Program-made: the position numbers and the translations under genes
Shown here: piece after piece, positions 43,802 to 56,817 of the stretch
Numbering within the stretch: position 1 is the stretch's first letter
Layout: each line of letters starts with the position of its first letter
The notes under the pieces: generated by a model
Told to the model about the DNA's origin: nothing
The model's input: the letters and a program-made list of their open reading frames with translations, nothing else
Database searches by the model: none
DNA from: Bursaphelenchus xylophilus
Taxonomy: Eukaryota > Nematoda > Chromadorea > Rhabditida > Aphelenchoididae
Direction: 5' to 3'
NCBI GenBank assembly: GCA_904066235.2
Contig: CAJFCV020000004.1
Coordinates: forward strand, 7,068,001 to 7,132,000
DNA: 64,000 bases

Positions 43802-44417
43802 GATTAGAAGTGCGTATCTACTAGGGTTGTTAAGTCGTCAACTTGACGCATCAGTCACGTTGTCAAATTGCTGTGATTTTTGTCACACCAAATTGTTCTG
43901 TCATTATGATTGTCAAATTGAAATTTTTTGAAAAACTTTTATAAGGTTTCGCTAAAAAGTCGTGAATTTGAAATTTTTAGAAATTAACTATTCTTTCTTG
44001 TCAAAAAGACCGATTAAATAAGCATTAAAACTAGTTACGACAAATATGAAGGTGTTCATCACAAGAATTGGAAAAATTCTGTCAAATTAACAACCCGAGT
44101 ATTTACAGAATAATCAGAACAGATATTACATAATCAATAACCGGAATCAATTCCGAAGTCAATTTCCAAGAGTGCGCGACGAATTTCCCTAAAACAGCGA
44201 CAAGTCGATGAATTTCGGGCAGATAAGAGATCCCGGTTTCAAAGCTGAGAGTTTCAGGAGTTACACGACTATAGTCTCCTTACTTCTACTTGGTCGGTGG
44301 TTAGAAGCCTGAGGTTTCAGAAAACATTTTCGGAAATAAACTTGTTTGGGGGGGGGGGGGTAATCGGGATCAAAAAGTATAATGTCGTCAGATGTCTAAC
44401 CTATAATAATTGAAGAT
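43802..44417. other. Intergenic with homopolymeric G tract
   Basis: Spacer upstream of the GT31 gene. It contains a run of 13 G at 44348-44360. No exon is supportable. Confidence 0.6.
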
Positions 44418-46544
44418 ATGTGGTTCATATCATCACCGATTCATCGATGGCTTAGGGATTCCACAGCCAAGTTAGCTCCAATCTATCAGTACATTCTTAG
44501 GATTTGTAAGTTGTTATTTGAGTGATTTACTGCAGTCCTTTCAGTTTTGTACCTTGCCTCAATACTGTTTGTTATTTATTTGATTTACTTCTTCACAACT
44601 CGGTCAATCAATATGCGGATGTTCGAGGCATCTTTGGACATGGATGATTTTCGATTAGAACTCTCCAGTTATTGGACCAACTACAGAATGATGAGGCCGA
44701 AGCCCGGAACATGTGACAATACCACTCTCTTTGTGGCAATCATGACCACAAGTAATATAAAGTCATATAGACAGCGAATGGCGATTAGGAAATACACGTT
44801 GGATAGAGTAGGTTTATTCTTTTCATCTAATTCAACACATTTATCCACGTCATAAGACTACAGATCTTGTTTTAGGTGAAAGGCCATGGAGTTGTTGCCA
44901 AATTCTTCTTGGGACACCAACCTGGCTTCAGATATGATCTGGTCAAGGAGGAAATCGAGAAGTACGATGATATGGTCTACTTCGATTCCGATGACAATTA
45001 CCGAAATAACTTTGTTAAATGGTATGCTATGTACCAGTATCATCAAAGATATTGTCCTCATGCCAAATACTTTATCAAAATTGACGATGATACTGCGGTT
45101 GATTGGAAAAGAGTGATCAAATGGACCGAAAGAAACTTTGATGGTGTTGTGGAAGGGAAATCCGATTACTTGGTACGGCAAATAAAGGAAATACAAATGT
45201 TATAGGTATGCCAACGATTCATTGGGATGCGTCCAGTCCGAAACAAGGAGCATATAAAATGGTACATCTCCCCGAAAGAGTATTCTCATCGCTTTTGGCC
45301 TACCTATTGCTATGGATATGTTGTTTTGATGCCGAATTCTACTGTAGCCAAGCTATCCGAGGCCTCCAAAGGGATGCCACTGATTCACATGGACGATGTC
45401 TTATATACCGGACTTGCCGCTAGAGCTGCTAAAGTCCCAGTCTACGATTTTGAGGGATTCCGAGAAGGAGTAAGTCGGAAAAATGCATCATTATTACACA
45501 ACGTTTCAAGAAATGTTGTAAAAACTTTTTGCGAATATCTCTGGATCCTTGCAGCAAAAATTCGAGGAAGTGCGTTTTTTGAACATAAGGATGGTGACAT
45601 ACGCATCAAATCGAGTGTCGTGGCCAGAAACCGCGGTTTCTTGTCTGTTAGGCCTCTAGACAAAAAATGCGAAATGCTTGTCTGTTGAGCAGGGAAAAAA
45701 ATCTCCACAAGGAGAGAGCAGAAATTTGCGCAATATTGCGCAACGTTACGCAATTTGAGACATGAATTACACATTTCTTGTCTAGACGCCTAACAGACAA
45801 GAAATCGTGGTTTCTGGCCATGACACCCAATTTGATGCGTATGTCACCATCCTTATATGCAAAAGATTTCTTCCGAGGCATTTGACCGTGTTTTTTTAAA
45901 ATTATTCTTGCGACAAAACCCAAACACTAACAAGGTGAAATTAGGTTTGCCACATCTCGTAAGATGTAATCTGTTAGTTTCGGTAGCTTGGCGGATGGAT
46001 TTGCGAAGGCCCGGCGGAGACTTCCTCAGCGGTGTTGGCCGTTTTGCGGGCTTGCTTTTTGCGAACCGAATCGGAAAAAAGCTGAGGGATTATTTGGTAG
46101 TCACCTCACATTATAATTTGCCCAGTCTTGATTTTTCTTTTCTCTTGTTTAAAGGCTGGTGGAGGTAGTCTTGAAGGTTTGAGGAGTGTAAAAAATACGG
46201 GAATGGGACAAAAGGGCTGTCAAGCCTAACCTTTCATCAAAGACGACAGATTTTTTTAGGCCCGATTGACTCCATTTGCTAGCAAGGGAAAGGCGGAGAA
46301 ATCAATGCAAGATAAACCAAAGATATTCGCAAACACTCCTTGGAATATTACTTGAAACACCCTGTACTATGCATTTTTATGTAACTTTTATCTCTTTCAG
46401 ATCCATCCGAGATATCCTTGCACCGAAGATGGAGTACCTTATCCAACGGCCATTCATCTTCAGAAAACACCCAAAGCAATGGCCAGAACGATGGATAAAT
46501 TGACATCTTTAGATTGCGAAAACGACGATGTTTTTGCCCCATAA
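44418..46544 (+). CDS. Glycosyltransferase family 31 (beta-1,3-galactosyltransferase-like)
   Basis: Five exons: 44418-44505, 44545-44807, 44876-45172, 45206-45469 and 46401-46544, giving 351 aa. This is a type II Golgi membrane protein: a short cytosolic N terminus, a TM anchor (LYLASILFVIYLIYFF), a stem, then the catalytic domain. GT31 marks are RMAIRKYTL, VVAKFFLG, FDSDDNYRNN, YFIKIDDD (the DxD metal site, residues 187-189), YCYGYVVLM and the HMDDVLYTGL segment matching the EDV motif. It should transfer a hexose from a UDP-sugar onto a glycan; donor and acceptor cannot be told. Intron 4 is 931 bp and carries a MITE. A polyadenylation signal follows at 46593-46598. Confidence 0.88.
45585..45856. 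mobile_element. Complete MITE (family 1) in GT31 intron 4
   Basis: A 272-bp element with long inverted ends. The termini ATAAGGATGGTGACATACGC and GCGTATGTCACCATCCTTAT are perfect complements, and inner parts (GAAACCGCGGTTTCTTGTCT and its partner) also pair, giving arms of about 90 bp. A truncated copy lies at 17536-17709. Non-coding; a cut-and-paste non-autonomous element. Confidence 0.9.
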
Positions 46545-47232
46545 TATACGACTGAAAGTAAAACCGGTAAAAAATTTACAAACGATTGATCCAATAAAAT
46601 AAATTTATTACAAAACAAAATAAGCAAAAAACACCTAGAGACATTCACAAAGTTCTGGGCAGTAGAAGAGAAAACGAAAGCAAGGTAAATGAATAATATA
46701 CGATGTACAAAAATGGATGAGTTTGTTCCGAAAATACAAAAAACGAGAGAAATCACCGAATCTTTGGATCCTGAGGGTCCAAAAGCCAAGTTAGAACATT
46801 TACATTTGGAGTTAGAGTCCAATACATTAAAGTATTTTAGAGGACTGCGGTTATTACAATAGAATTCAATGGGCTTAAGGTAACGACATTTACCATTTTA
46901 TGGTGGATAAAATGTAACGGAAAATGGGTATTATTGAATCTGGAAGAACAATGTAAAGGGCATCACGGAAAGACACCATTGGAACTGGCTGTGATTAAAA
47001 TGACATGCCATTTATTGGAGAGTTGAGAATTAGGCCGAGAAAAAATAACAAAAACTAACACTCGGCCAAATGAGCAACCCAAAAGAAGACCGAGAATAAG
47101 CGAAAACGGCTCTTAAACAGTGGTTAATCAAATATTGAGCTCTGAGAAGTTGAAGAATAAAAAAGTCATTAACCGGGAGAACCGAAAATGAAAAAATGAA
47201 AGCGGAATGGATGAACTACACTTCTAGGGGTC
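46545..47232. other. Convergent intergenic region
   Basis: It contains the GT31 polyadenylation signal near its left end and is otherwise A-rich sequence without a supportable exon. Confidence 0.55.
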
Positions 47233-48298
47233 CTATCGAAGGAAAATCATAGCCAGAACGAGAGTCAGCGCACCCAAGACAATCGCGGGACGATTAGAGG
47301 AGCATCTAAAATAATATGGTCAGCATTAGTACATGGAGTAATAAGATTACATAACCTATGCAAAAGCAACTTACGAAACACCCGGAGTGCATTTCAAAGC
47401 GCAAGTTTCGCCTTTGTAACCTTCAGCGCACTGACAGTATCCTCCATTAAACTCTCCATGCTCGCATCCAACCACCTCATCACATTCTTCTCCTTTGAGT
47501 CCCTTGGCACAGACACAAGTGTTGTTTGCATTTTTCCAACGTCTTTCATGTTCTAAAAGAAGGTTATATCGTCAAAGTGACCGATCTTACCCTTTGGAGC
47601 CATTCTCCAGCAAGCCAACCGGTCGCAGAATCGGCCATCCCAAGGAGCCTGGCAGATGCATTCCACGTTCTTCTGCGTGAAAGCGATCGTTCCTCCATGA
47701 CGACATTGATCGGCACAGACACGGTTGAAGAGGGTCTTTCCCTCGGGGCATCCACGGTATTCATTGCAAGTAGGGCCTTGCCAATTGGGCTTGCACACGC
47801 ATTTGCCGTCTTTCACTTCTCCATGGACTAAAATCGGAAGGGTCGAGGTAAACAATAGGGCAATATAAAAAATTGCATAAAAAGCAAGTTAAAAAGTCTG
47901 TCGCGATGTCGGTGTTCTATATAATCATCACCTTATTTTCATAGGTTTTACGCATACGCGCGGGCAGTTTCTAACCTATCCCCCATATATTATTTATGAG
48001 ACTTACCTCGGAGATGCTTGCACTTGAAATGCTCGTACTTGTTGTCTTCTTCAGTTTCGTCGGAAGCCTCTTTCGTAAACTCCTCGCACTTTTCCAGGCC
48101 TCCATCGACAATGGCATAACCTAAAGCCAAGAAATTCCCATCAATTATATTTTTCATACCATTAGTGGCGGCTTTGCATCCAATTGGGACCTCATTCAAA
48201 GGAATCAATTTGTTGTACTCGTCGTCCGTTTCCTTGTTTTTTTTCTGTGCCAAGCATAAGGGAGCAAAAAGAAGCAACAATAAAGTGCGAGACCACAT
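47233..48298 (-). CDS. Secreted/surface EGF-repeat protein with C-terminal anchor
   Basis: Four exons: 48298-48007, 47827-47591, 47552-47375 and 47305-47233, giving 259 aa. A signal peptide (MWSRTLLLLLFAPLCLA) leads into a roughly 85-residue polar domain with few cysteines. Three to four EGF-like modules follow (CVCKPNWQGPTC, CICQAPWDGRFC, CVCAKGLKGEEC, CQCAEGYKGETC). The last exon encodes a hydrophobic C terminus (AIVLGALTLVLAMIFLR) with almost no cytosolic residues, which fits a GPI-anchor signal better than a signalling TM protein. The ATG follows a TTTTTTAG acceptor by one base, suggesting trans-splicing. A cell-surface or cuticle-associated role is inferred; no ortholog is named. Confidence 0.85.
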
Positions 48299-51200
48299 CC
48301 TAAAAAAGTTTGATTATACATGATTTAATAACAAAGCGGTTTAATGCGAAGAGAGTATAACATACACGCGAAGGGAGTATACCTATCCAGAGTGAAACAA
48401 AAAATGTTTTATAAAGAGTTTGGCACGATGAAAACGGAAATGAACTAGAGTAAGTTGGGGGTTGTGGAGTCCTTTCTTCTCCTCACGCTCATGCTCATAT
48501 CGAATAAAAAGATAAGACAAACAAACTTCCAGGGCATGATGCAAAAATGCCAAACAATGCAAAATTTTTTAGGAAATATTTCGAAAGTTGCCAACAAGAA
48601 GTTGTCGAAATGACAATTGACAGGAGTCCCGGAACGAAAGTCTGATCCATCGATTAGCCTTGGATGACAATTGGATTGTAGTGTTTGGTCTATAACCTAA
48701 TTTATAACGCGGAAGAGGGAGTAAATTTTGTTATTTGGAGCGGCTTTCCTTCCACATTTCCCACTGTAAAGGGGACTGTGAATTCTCCAAAAAGGCGTCC
48801 ATTTTTATCCCCTGGGGCCATTCTTCACTGAAACGAACGCTCAAAAAATAACTTTGGTGTCCTTATACCTCGTCTCCATGACGACCAATTGAAGCCGAAT
48901 TTGTTTATTTTAATCAAATCAGACCGCGTTCCCTGAGGGCCTATCCTAATTTGGAGCCGCAACATTTCTGCAGGCCGCGATGAATAAATTGGGAACGGCC
49001 GAACCAATGCATGATAAATGGGTGCGCATACGAAAAAAACATAAAACGGCAAAAATTTATGACCAAAAATACATTTGAGTACAAGTTTTTTGGGCAGCAA
49101 AAAACCACTGTCAAAGAATCCGGGCGGAGATTTCAAAGATATGCCATGGATCCGCGGCCATATAGGGAGCACGGCAATACTAAGACCGCCAGAAAAGTGT
49201 TAGACTGCGTTAGAACGTTATATCAGTTGTGAATTGCAGACTTTAAGACTTATCACACAACGGCAAACATTAGTTAGTATCAACCAAACACAGTATCTTC
49301 AATGCCGGGCCAAAATAAATCCATGAACTTCGTCCCCGAACGACCAAATTTGTTTGTTGTGAGAAGAACTCTGGCCAAGAAGCCAAGAATTGTAGTCGAA
49401 AAACAAGGAAAGAAGTTCTTTTTTGCAAGAAATGTGGGCGGGACTGTAGATGGATAGCAAAAAAGGATGAGGGAGTCCAGAGAAATTGCATTCTCCTAAT
49501 CGGTTAGGCAATGGTCAGTCGAATAACAATTTTTTTCTGGAAGTTTACATCCAAAAGCCGGCATTACATCAAAGTTATAAAAAGATTAGAATGATACGGA
49601 AGATTGTGATTAAAATATTTACAGTAAAGGTTGAGAAACAAGTTTAAGAGTAATCAAAACGGATGGTTCAGACTCTTTTTTGATTAACAACGTCTATTCC
49701 CAAGCAAAGAATGACGGAAATAAAAAAATATTAGAGTCGGACTGTCTATGGCCTATTTTAAGGTGTGATATAGGCCAAAAAAAGAGCTTACACTCCTCTA
49801 TTATTGGAGTTATTTATCGCGGAAACGCTGACACCATAAAACAAATAAACTTCACATTAAGCGGGGCTTTCTTGACCCAGCATCTGGAACGTTGATATTC
49901 CGTTCCCCTTTGACGTGTCCCTTCACATTAAGCGCCACAAAAACTTTGTTCGATGCCTTTTCTGGAGAAGGAGATGTCCGTTAAACCAAGCCAAATTGGT
50001 TTTTTCTGAGGCAACGACGGCCCTTTGAATGGCACAAATCGAGGCCCTCAGGCGTTCTTTCGCATGAAAAAGATTTAGTGCGGCCGAAAACACAAATATT
50101 CAATCAATTAGGAGGTGCGAAATCTGGGTATGATTTATAATCTCAATCAACAGATTGCTGTTAAATACGAGTAAAAACATGACACTGAAGGTCTGATGAT
50201 ATATGTAATAAACATCACTTACGGGTCGGAATGTCAAAACTTTTCCGATTTTTTTATCATCACGTCAAAAGAGCCCAAATAAATGGAAATGTCAGAAATG
50301 TGATGTATGAGAGAGAATCTATCAAATCTCAAGGCGTGAAACCCTTCGTAACTTGAGAATAAGTCTTGGTTTAGTAAAGAGGCTCTCTTTTTACTAATCC
50401 ATACTATTCTTGACACTATTTTTGAGATAATATAACTGAAATACGAAGAATACGGTAAATCAAAAACTCTAAAGAGCGACGAAGAAGATGACAATAGCCC
50501 CGGAATCTTTTGTAAACCGAAACAACAAACAGCCCGCTCATCTCTGTACGGTATCGCGATAAACTCCGAAAGGCGACAAAAAGACAAATTAAGGATAAAT
50601 AAATTAACGGAACTTGGCCATGTGGACACATTATTCGAACCCGTAAAAACGGAGTCGTTTAAAGAAAAGACAAAGCGAAGGGAAATGAGCAGTCGAAAGG
50701 GACGAGATCCAACACAAGATGTATATAAAATCCATTTTTTGAGGGAATATGTCATCTCAAGGTCTGCATAAACAAGGTGATTGGCGAGAACGGGCCCCAT
50801 TTCTACGGTAGACCGATGATAAGCGAACGGAACGCTGTCATAATAACATAAAAAATGACAAATACCCCCACCAAATGTGCTTCGAAAACATCTCCAAGAG
50901 ATTTAGGAAGTCCAAACAGCCCCATAAAAGATATATAAAGCAAAATGAAGGATGGAAAAGAAAATAAAACCCGGGAATATGTCGAAAAACAGGAGGGTCG
51001 CCAAGGAGGCAACCTTCGTCTCATTAAAAAGTAGAAAAAACTGCCTCGTCAGACTGTAAAATAGAAAAATTTGGGAAACGAATTGACAATACTGCATAAA
51101 AATGATCGCCGGAAAAAATAACTGAAACCTGGTCCGAATAATGTTGTAATATTTACAATTCGTAACGCCTTGATCCCCTGTTCCTGGTCTCGGAGAGAAG

Positions 51201-51492
51201 GTGTGACATTAATAGACCAAAAAACAAGATCTATCACAATCCCATCTTAACAGTTGCGATTGTTTTTGTCTGTTGAGAAATCCGTTGAAAAGCCCTCAAA
51301 TCCGGATCGGACTTCATTTTCAGCCCTTAGTCAGCCCGCTGACTCAGCCTTTGAACCCCTCTGCCAATTTAAATTATTTGGTGAGTGGAGTTTGATAAAT
51401 TTTAGTGTAAAGCGCGTCAAAAGGTACCTACTCCGACCTGCCATCTTCCTTTAAAGACTTTCTATTATAGTCATTGCATTGGAGTTGTCAAG
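48299..51492. other. Gene-poor interval
   Basis: About 3.2 kb without a supportable exon. Open frames on both strands lack splice-site continuity and family motifs. The last 60-100 bases before 51493 probably contain the promoter of the saposin-like gene. Confidence 0.5.
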
Positions 51493-52301
51493 ATGCGTCT
51501 TCTCTTGCTTCCTCTGATTGCTCTGGCTGTGGTCAGAGCTGAGTACGATGACTCACTGAAGTGCACTGTCTGCACCAAGGTCGCCAACTACATTATCCCT
51601 GCTATCAGAGAGGCCGGGAGTGACGTAAGTTGTTATTGAACTTTGGAAGAAACTTCTAATTAGACTAGGATACTTAAATTAGACACTTAAGGACCCCATA
51701 GAACAACTACTGGTTAGAGGAAGTAATTACTCGCAAAAGTGTGCATTTTTAGGCGGTGGACAATGTCTGCGACACTTTCACCAGCGATTCGATCCGCAGT
51801 GCCTGCGGGCAGATCGTTGGGACTGGCTGGTCGATGATTGTGAATTGGGTTAAATACAGAAAGGCCGGCCCTCGGGATATCTGCGTGTCGGTTAGCTTCT
51901 GTGAGAATGGTGGAAGAGATTTTGAAAAAGAAGATGCGCAGAATGGGGGACATGATGGAGGCAACAGAGATCATGACGTTGGATCGGGAGGAGTTGGAAG
52001 TGGAGGTGTAGGTGATGAGAGGGGACATGTGAATGGAGGAAGCAATGGAAACAATGGCAATAACGGAAGAGACGGGCTCAATGGGAGGGATGAGGACAGA
52101 ACTAGTGTAGACCATGACCGTGCCGGAGACCGTAGCCGTTCTCAAAGCCCAGACAGAACTTCTGGAGGTGGAGATCTCAACTTTGGAGACATCGATGCTG
52201 AACGAGAACGTCAGGCAGAACGTGAAAGAAACGAAGAACTGGGCCGAGGAAGACGTGAAGCCGTCCAACGCTACAGGAATTTGATGGCACAACGTAAATA
52301 A
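51493..52301 (+). CDS. Saposin-B-domain secreted protein with Gly/Asn/Asp-rich tail
   Basis: Two exons, 51493-51624 and 51753-52301, encode 226 aa. A signal peptide (MRLLLLPLIALAVVRA) is followed by one saposin-B domain with the canonical six cysteines at 24, 27, 50, 62, 88 and 94 (CxxC, then C-x11-C, then C-x5-C). Saposin-like proteins bind lipids; nematode members include pore-forming antimicrobial caenopores and digestive proteins. Residues from about 96 to 175 are extremely rich in Gly, Asn and Asp. The end is highly charged (DAERERQAERERNEELGRGR). Caenopores normally stop after the domain, so this tail is unusual. The product is probably an effector, cuticle or gut-lumen protein; the role is inferred. 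Confidence 0.85.
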
Positions 52302-55300
52302 TCGGAATCCCCTTGCACATAAATCCCTCGATTATTTTTTGCCCAACATAAATTTGGCCATAAATATAAATTAATTCCAGCTCTTAGAGCCATGAAAAGT
52401 CGGGAAGAACAGACCCTGAGGGCATGAAAACGTTCCCAAGAATGGGACCAAGTGTTTGTTCAGCAACATGGAAACGAGCCCAAGATGGTCAGATAAACAA
52501 CTGCCGAAGAGAGCGTCGCGAAAAACGGCCGAAGCAAATTTCCGGCCGCTTTTTTCGACTCACCTTGAAAGGGCGCTGAAGAGATGAATAAATTCATGTA
52601 CACGTGCCCCAACTCAACCGGAAATAGACCCCGAAACTGAATTTGGAGAATGGGAAATAAATGTCCATTTGAATTGATTATGAGGCCGTAAGGAATGACC
52701 CAGGACCCATGTTTAAACACTCTTGTTGGCTTGCTGTAACAACTCTAATTTAACTAATTCTCACCAAAAAATGGAACCCTCGTCTCTCTGTCCGTTTTAA
52801 TTAGACCTTCAACCTTGTTTACGTCTTCAAAAATCGAAAAAATGAAAATTGGGAGCCCCGCATAATGTGGCTCCCTTCGCGCACCCAAAACACATAAATC
52901 TCTGGCCATCCGCATATCTCTCGGCCCGTCGTTTTGGCTAACTTTTTTGCGTTTCGACGAATTTTTTGCTCACGCACTCCCGACCCAATGACCCCGCACC
53001 CTGAGGGTTTTGCAGCTCCCGAAAGATCCCTTTAAAACAAATTAATAATTTAAATAACGCGCAGAAATTCATTTCCAGCCAGAGAATAAGAGGCAACGGA
53101 AGTGTCAACAGTATGTCTATATTATATAACGAAAAGGGTTCGGGTTTCATGTTCATTCTGAGTCTAACATAAGGTTCGAATTTAGGAGAAATTTAGGCAA
53201 AATTGAAGGCTCTTAAAAACGTTGACAAAATAAAACGAGAAGAGCTGGGCCAAGCACAAACTGAGGAGCAAAAAGGGAGTCTGTAACGAATTTAGAAGGC
53301 AGTAATCATCCAAAAAACATTCTTTTTACATGAGCAGCATAAACTGAAGGGTCATGGTTCATTTACTTTGCTCGGAACTGCAATTAAAGCCCCCAAACCG
53401 GCCGTTTCCTTTGATTTATCCCCAGATTTTGTCAAACGGAGTGTTAGTTATACAGTAAAACGGCCGTAAAAGGACTGGGAATTCCCGCGCCGGCCCCTCA
53501 TTAACCGAAAATGGGTTTGTTTTTGGTGGAAAAAATGGCTCCACATTTATGCAAAAGTAAACAAAAATTGAAAATATTTTGGCCACAATAAAATACTGGA
53601 TCCAATTTGGGCGCCAAGAACATGTGGCCCGGCCTGTTTTAAGTGGGCCGTTTCCTTTTTGGCTCCGAAATTCGAAAAAAAGTTTAAAAAAAAGAGTTTT
53701 TCCCGTGGGTTAAATGAAAAATGGATGAAAGAAGAAGGTGGAAACTCTGAGATGTTTTATGATGACATTACTCTGCTGATAAACAGGCGCAACTGCTGCG
53801 GGGACAAGAGAAAGTCGTCGAATTCGGGGTACCACTCTCACGCTTGACCTTTCTGGATGATTTTACGACCTAAATTCTACAGGGAACACAAAAGGTAGTT
53901 GTAAAACCACAATAAATCCCGCTGAATTTCCTTTATAAAGCCCTCGGATATAATAAAAACCCCTTTTTCGAACCTACAATGACATGGGATTATACCGTGA
54001 AATAAAATAATCGAATACAAAACGGCTTCATCTTTACGATTTAAAGTGGTAAACAAAACAGTTGGATGGAACGGACCAGGTAGTTTTTTGAGCCCCTTTC
54101 ATAATTCGAGGCATTTTAAGTCCGTAGAGGACAAGTGTTTTGTTGTCTTAAAAGTTGAGGGGCGAATGAGTGATTGGGCAAAAACATATCAAAGACACAA
54201 CGAGTAAACGTTGAGAAGGGCGGAAAATAACTTTTTACTCTTTTTTTTTTGATGGGAAAATGTGTGATCAGTGCGCAATGTTGCAAATCAAATCAGAGGC
54301 GACAACTGGGGAGAGAAAGCCTGTTTTCGAGGATTCAAATCGGTTCCAAATCTGACCGCAATTAACCGGCTTTATAGGGGTATTTTTTGACGACTGTTTT
54401 CAAGCCGGGAAACCCTCAAGGTAGGACGTTGAGAATGAAAAAAAAATTGGCAAAACAGATTTTTTTGGTAAAGCTAAAATTTTCCAGAAATTAACGTGTA
54501 CATCAAAATTTATTTCTCAGAGATTTGTTATAGTAATACGATTACAATGTTTTTAAACTTAAAAATCACCTTTTCTGATGGGGATTCCCTTTGACAAGAA
54601 GCCAGTAAACAATAATGGAATTGTAAGACCCTACTTTTCGGAATTTACTCAAAGTTAAGACTCCAAAGACCTTCCAAACCCTCAGTAAAAAGCATGCACG
54701 GACATTGTCCAGGATGTAACTATATATCCTGGAAGACTTTGTGTTCTTCCAGTCGTTTTTTCTCCCAACAAAAACCGCCGGATCAAATGAACAGAGTTGG
54801 GTTTCACAGGAATTAAAAAAGCGAAAAAAGAGGGCTTAAAAAGTACTGAAAAGTGTCAACGAAAAGCGAGCAAAGACGCGTCAATACGAACTCAACAAGT
54901 GCCTGGTAAATGTGAAGAAGAAGATGTGCTCTTTTTTGAAGGCTAACCTCGGTTCTGAGATACTCACAAGCATATTAAAGAGACAGGGTTGTCAGCTGTG
55001 AAATCCCATAAAAATAATTGATATGATCTCGCCACAAAGTCGTTCCCTTCCCACGTAAAATCCGTGAACTTGGCCTCATAAAATGTGGTACTTGTTAACC
55101 TTTCGACTGCCCATATTTTAGTCTATTTTTGATAGAAATGGTCAGATGACAATGTCTGAAATATAAAGCCTGAAAAGGCGACTATGAAAGAAGTGCAACC
55201 CAATTTAAAAGGCAACCAAAAAATGTGAAGCCATGTCATCAACACGTCAAATGCATTTAACCTCCCAATCTCCGCCTGTTGAAAGACCCAAATAAATTGC

Positions 55301-56817
55301 TAAAACTTTATTTGAACCCATAAATTAAAGGCCGACAAATGAGTGTAAAGAAGTCGGTGGTTGAGAAATGAATTCGAACAAAACTATATAAAACAGGACG
55401 AAGGATGTCAGCGGAGAGGAGATTAGAATCCCAGACTCTTATTGTTGTTGTTTCACCTGTTTCGAGAAATGGGGAAAAGGTGACCGCACACTTAATTCAG
55501 CCATGACACCCAAAAAAGGCCAAGTCTTTGAGGCCGGCAATTAAACCCCGAGATTTGGGGTCCATTTGGCATTCATTGGAAAGGATCTCCAACGAAACCC
55601 ATAAAGAAATATTTACCTCATTTCATATTCAAACTAAAATAATGTTATGGAAACAGGGAAGGTTGGCCAAAAATGGGATTAGAGGGATTAAAAATGGGAT
55701 TGATGCAACAAACAAGAAAAAACGCGACAACAAAAAGCAAAAGTCAGACGGGGAAACCAAACAAAAGTCAGTAATACTACTTCCAAGGTGATTAAAGATC
55801 GCAGGAAACGTATTTTATAGCCAGACCTCCCTTTTCCTGAAATGCCGCCCTTGCAATTTATGACTTTTTATGATTTCACGCGCCAAATTTAATCGGAATT
55901 TAGAGAAGAGCCCCACAAAACAACAAGGTCGGAGCCGGGGAAGCAATAAAAACTCTTACAAACCCCCCAATTAGACCTCGGATTTGACGATAAAAAAAAG
56001 TGAAAATGCTCCCAGATGAATAAAAAAGTTCCTTGAAATGTGCAAACAAATCGCGCAACTTTCTCCCACTTCCGACGGCGTCTCCATTTCAAACACGCGG
56101 ATATAAGGCGCCGAAAAGAAGGGTGTTACACCATTTCGAATATTGTAATAGACATTGAGGGGGAAAAGGTTGGAAAGTAAAGGCCTTCACTTTATAAAGG
56201 AAAAGGATTTTGTTTTTATGGGATTCATAAACAACGACCTACTGTTTTCTTACTGTTCCTGACCGTGCATAAATCAATGATCACACAGAACAATAAAAAG
56301 GTTTTTGCAAGTAAAAGGGATACTTTGAATTGGTTCAAGAAACAATCCCTCCATATTTGAACCTAATCGGTCAAATTGCTTGTTTTTATTCGAATACACA
56401 AGAAAAAGAATCCGCGCTTTGCACGCCTAATTCCCCCCCGCCTATTCAAATACATTTTGCCGGCGTATTCTTGCCCGCAGGTCGCAAACAACAAACCCAG
56501 CGCGAAACTTGATATTAATTACACGGCTTACAGATCCATTAATTAGCGAAAAGAAAAACGAATCGGGGCCGGCCACGGCCTTTAAGTCCCTGGCAGATGT
56601 TATAATTTATGCAAATTTCGAAGGAAATGGACACCACATTTCGTGTACTTCATTTGTTTATGTCTTCAGATTTATCGCCCTGTTGATGCCAGCAATTCAT
56701 CTTTCATGACCGAAATTATGGAGACTTGAATTTATGATTTGGCGGGTGAAATAGAATGCCAAAAATACCCAAATTTTTTGAAAAAAGTTGAACATCAGAT
56801 TTGAAATAAAAATTTAT
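52302..56817. other. Gene-poor interval
   Basis: About 4.5 kb without a supportable exon on either strand. Composition is moderately A-rich with many short TTTT/AAAA runs. I see no tRNA, transposase or long inverted repeat. It could be regulatory sequence for the flanking genes or hold a non-coding RNA. Confidence 0.5.
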
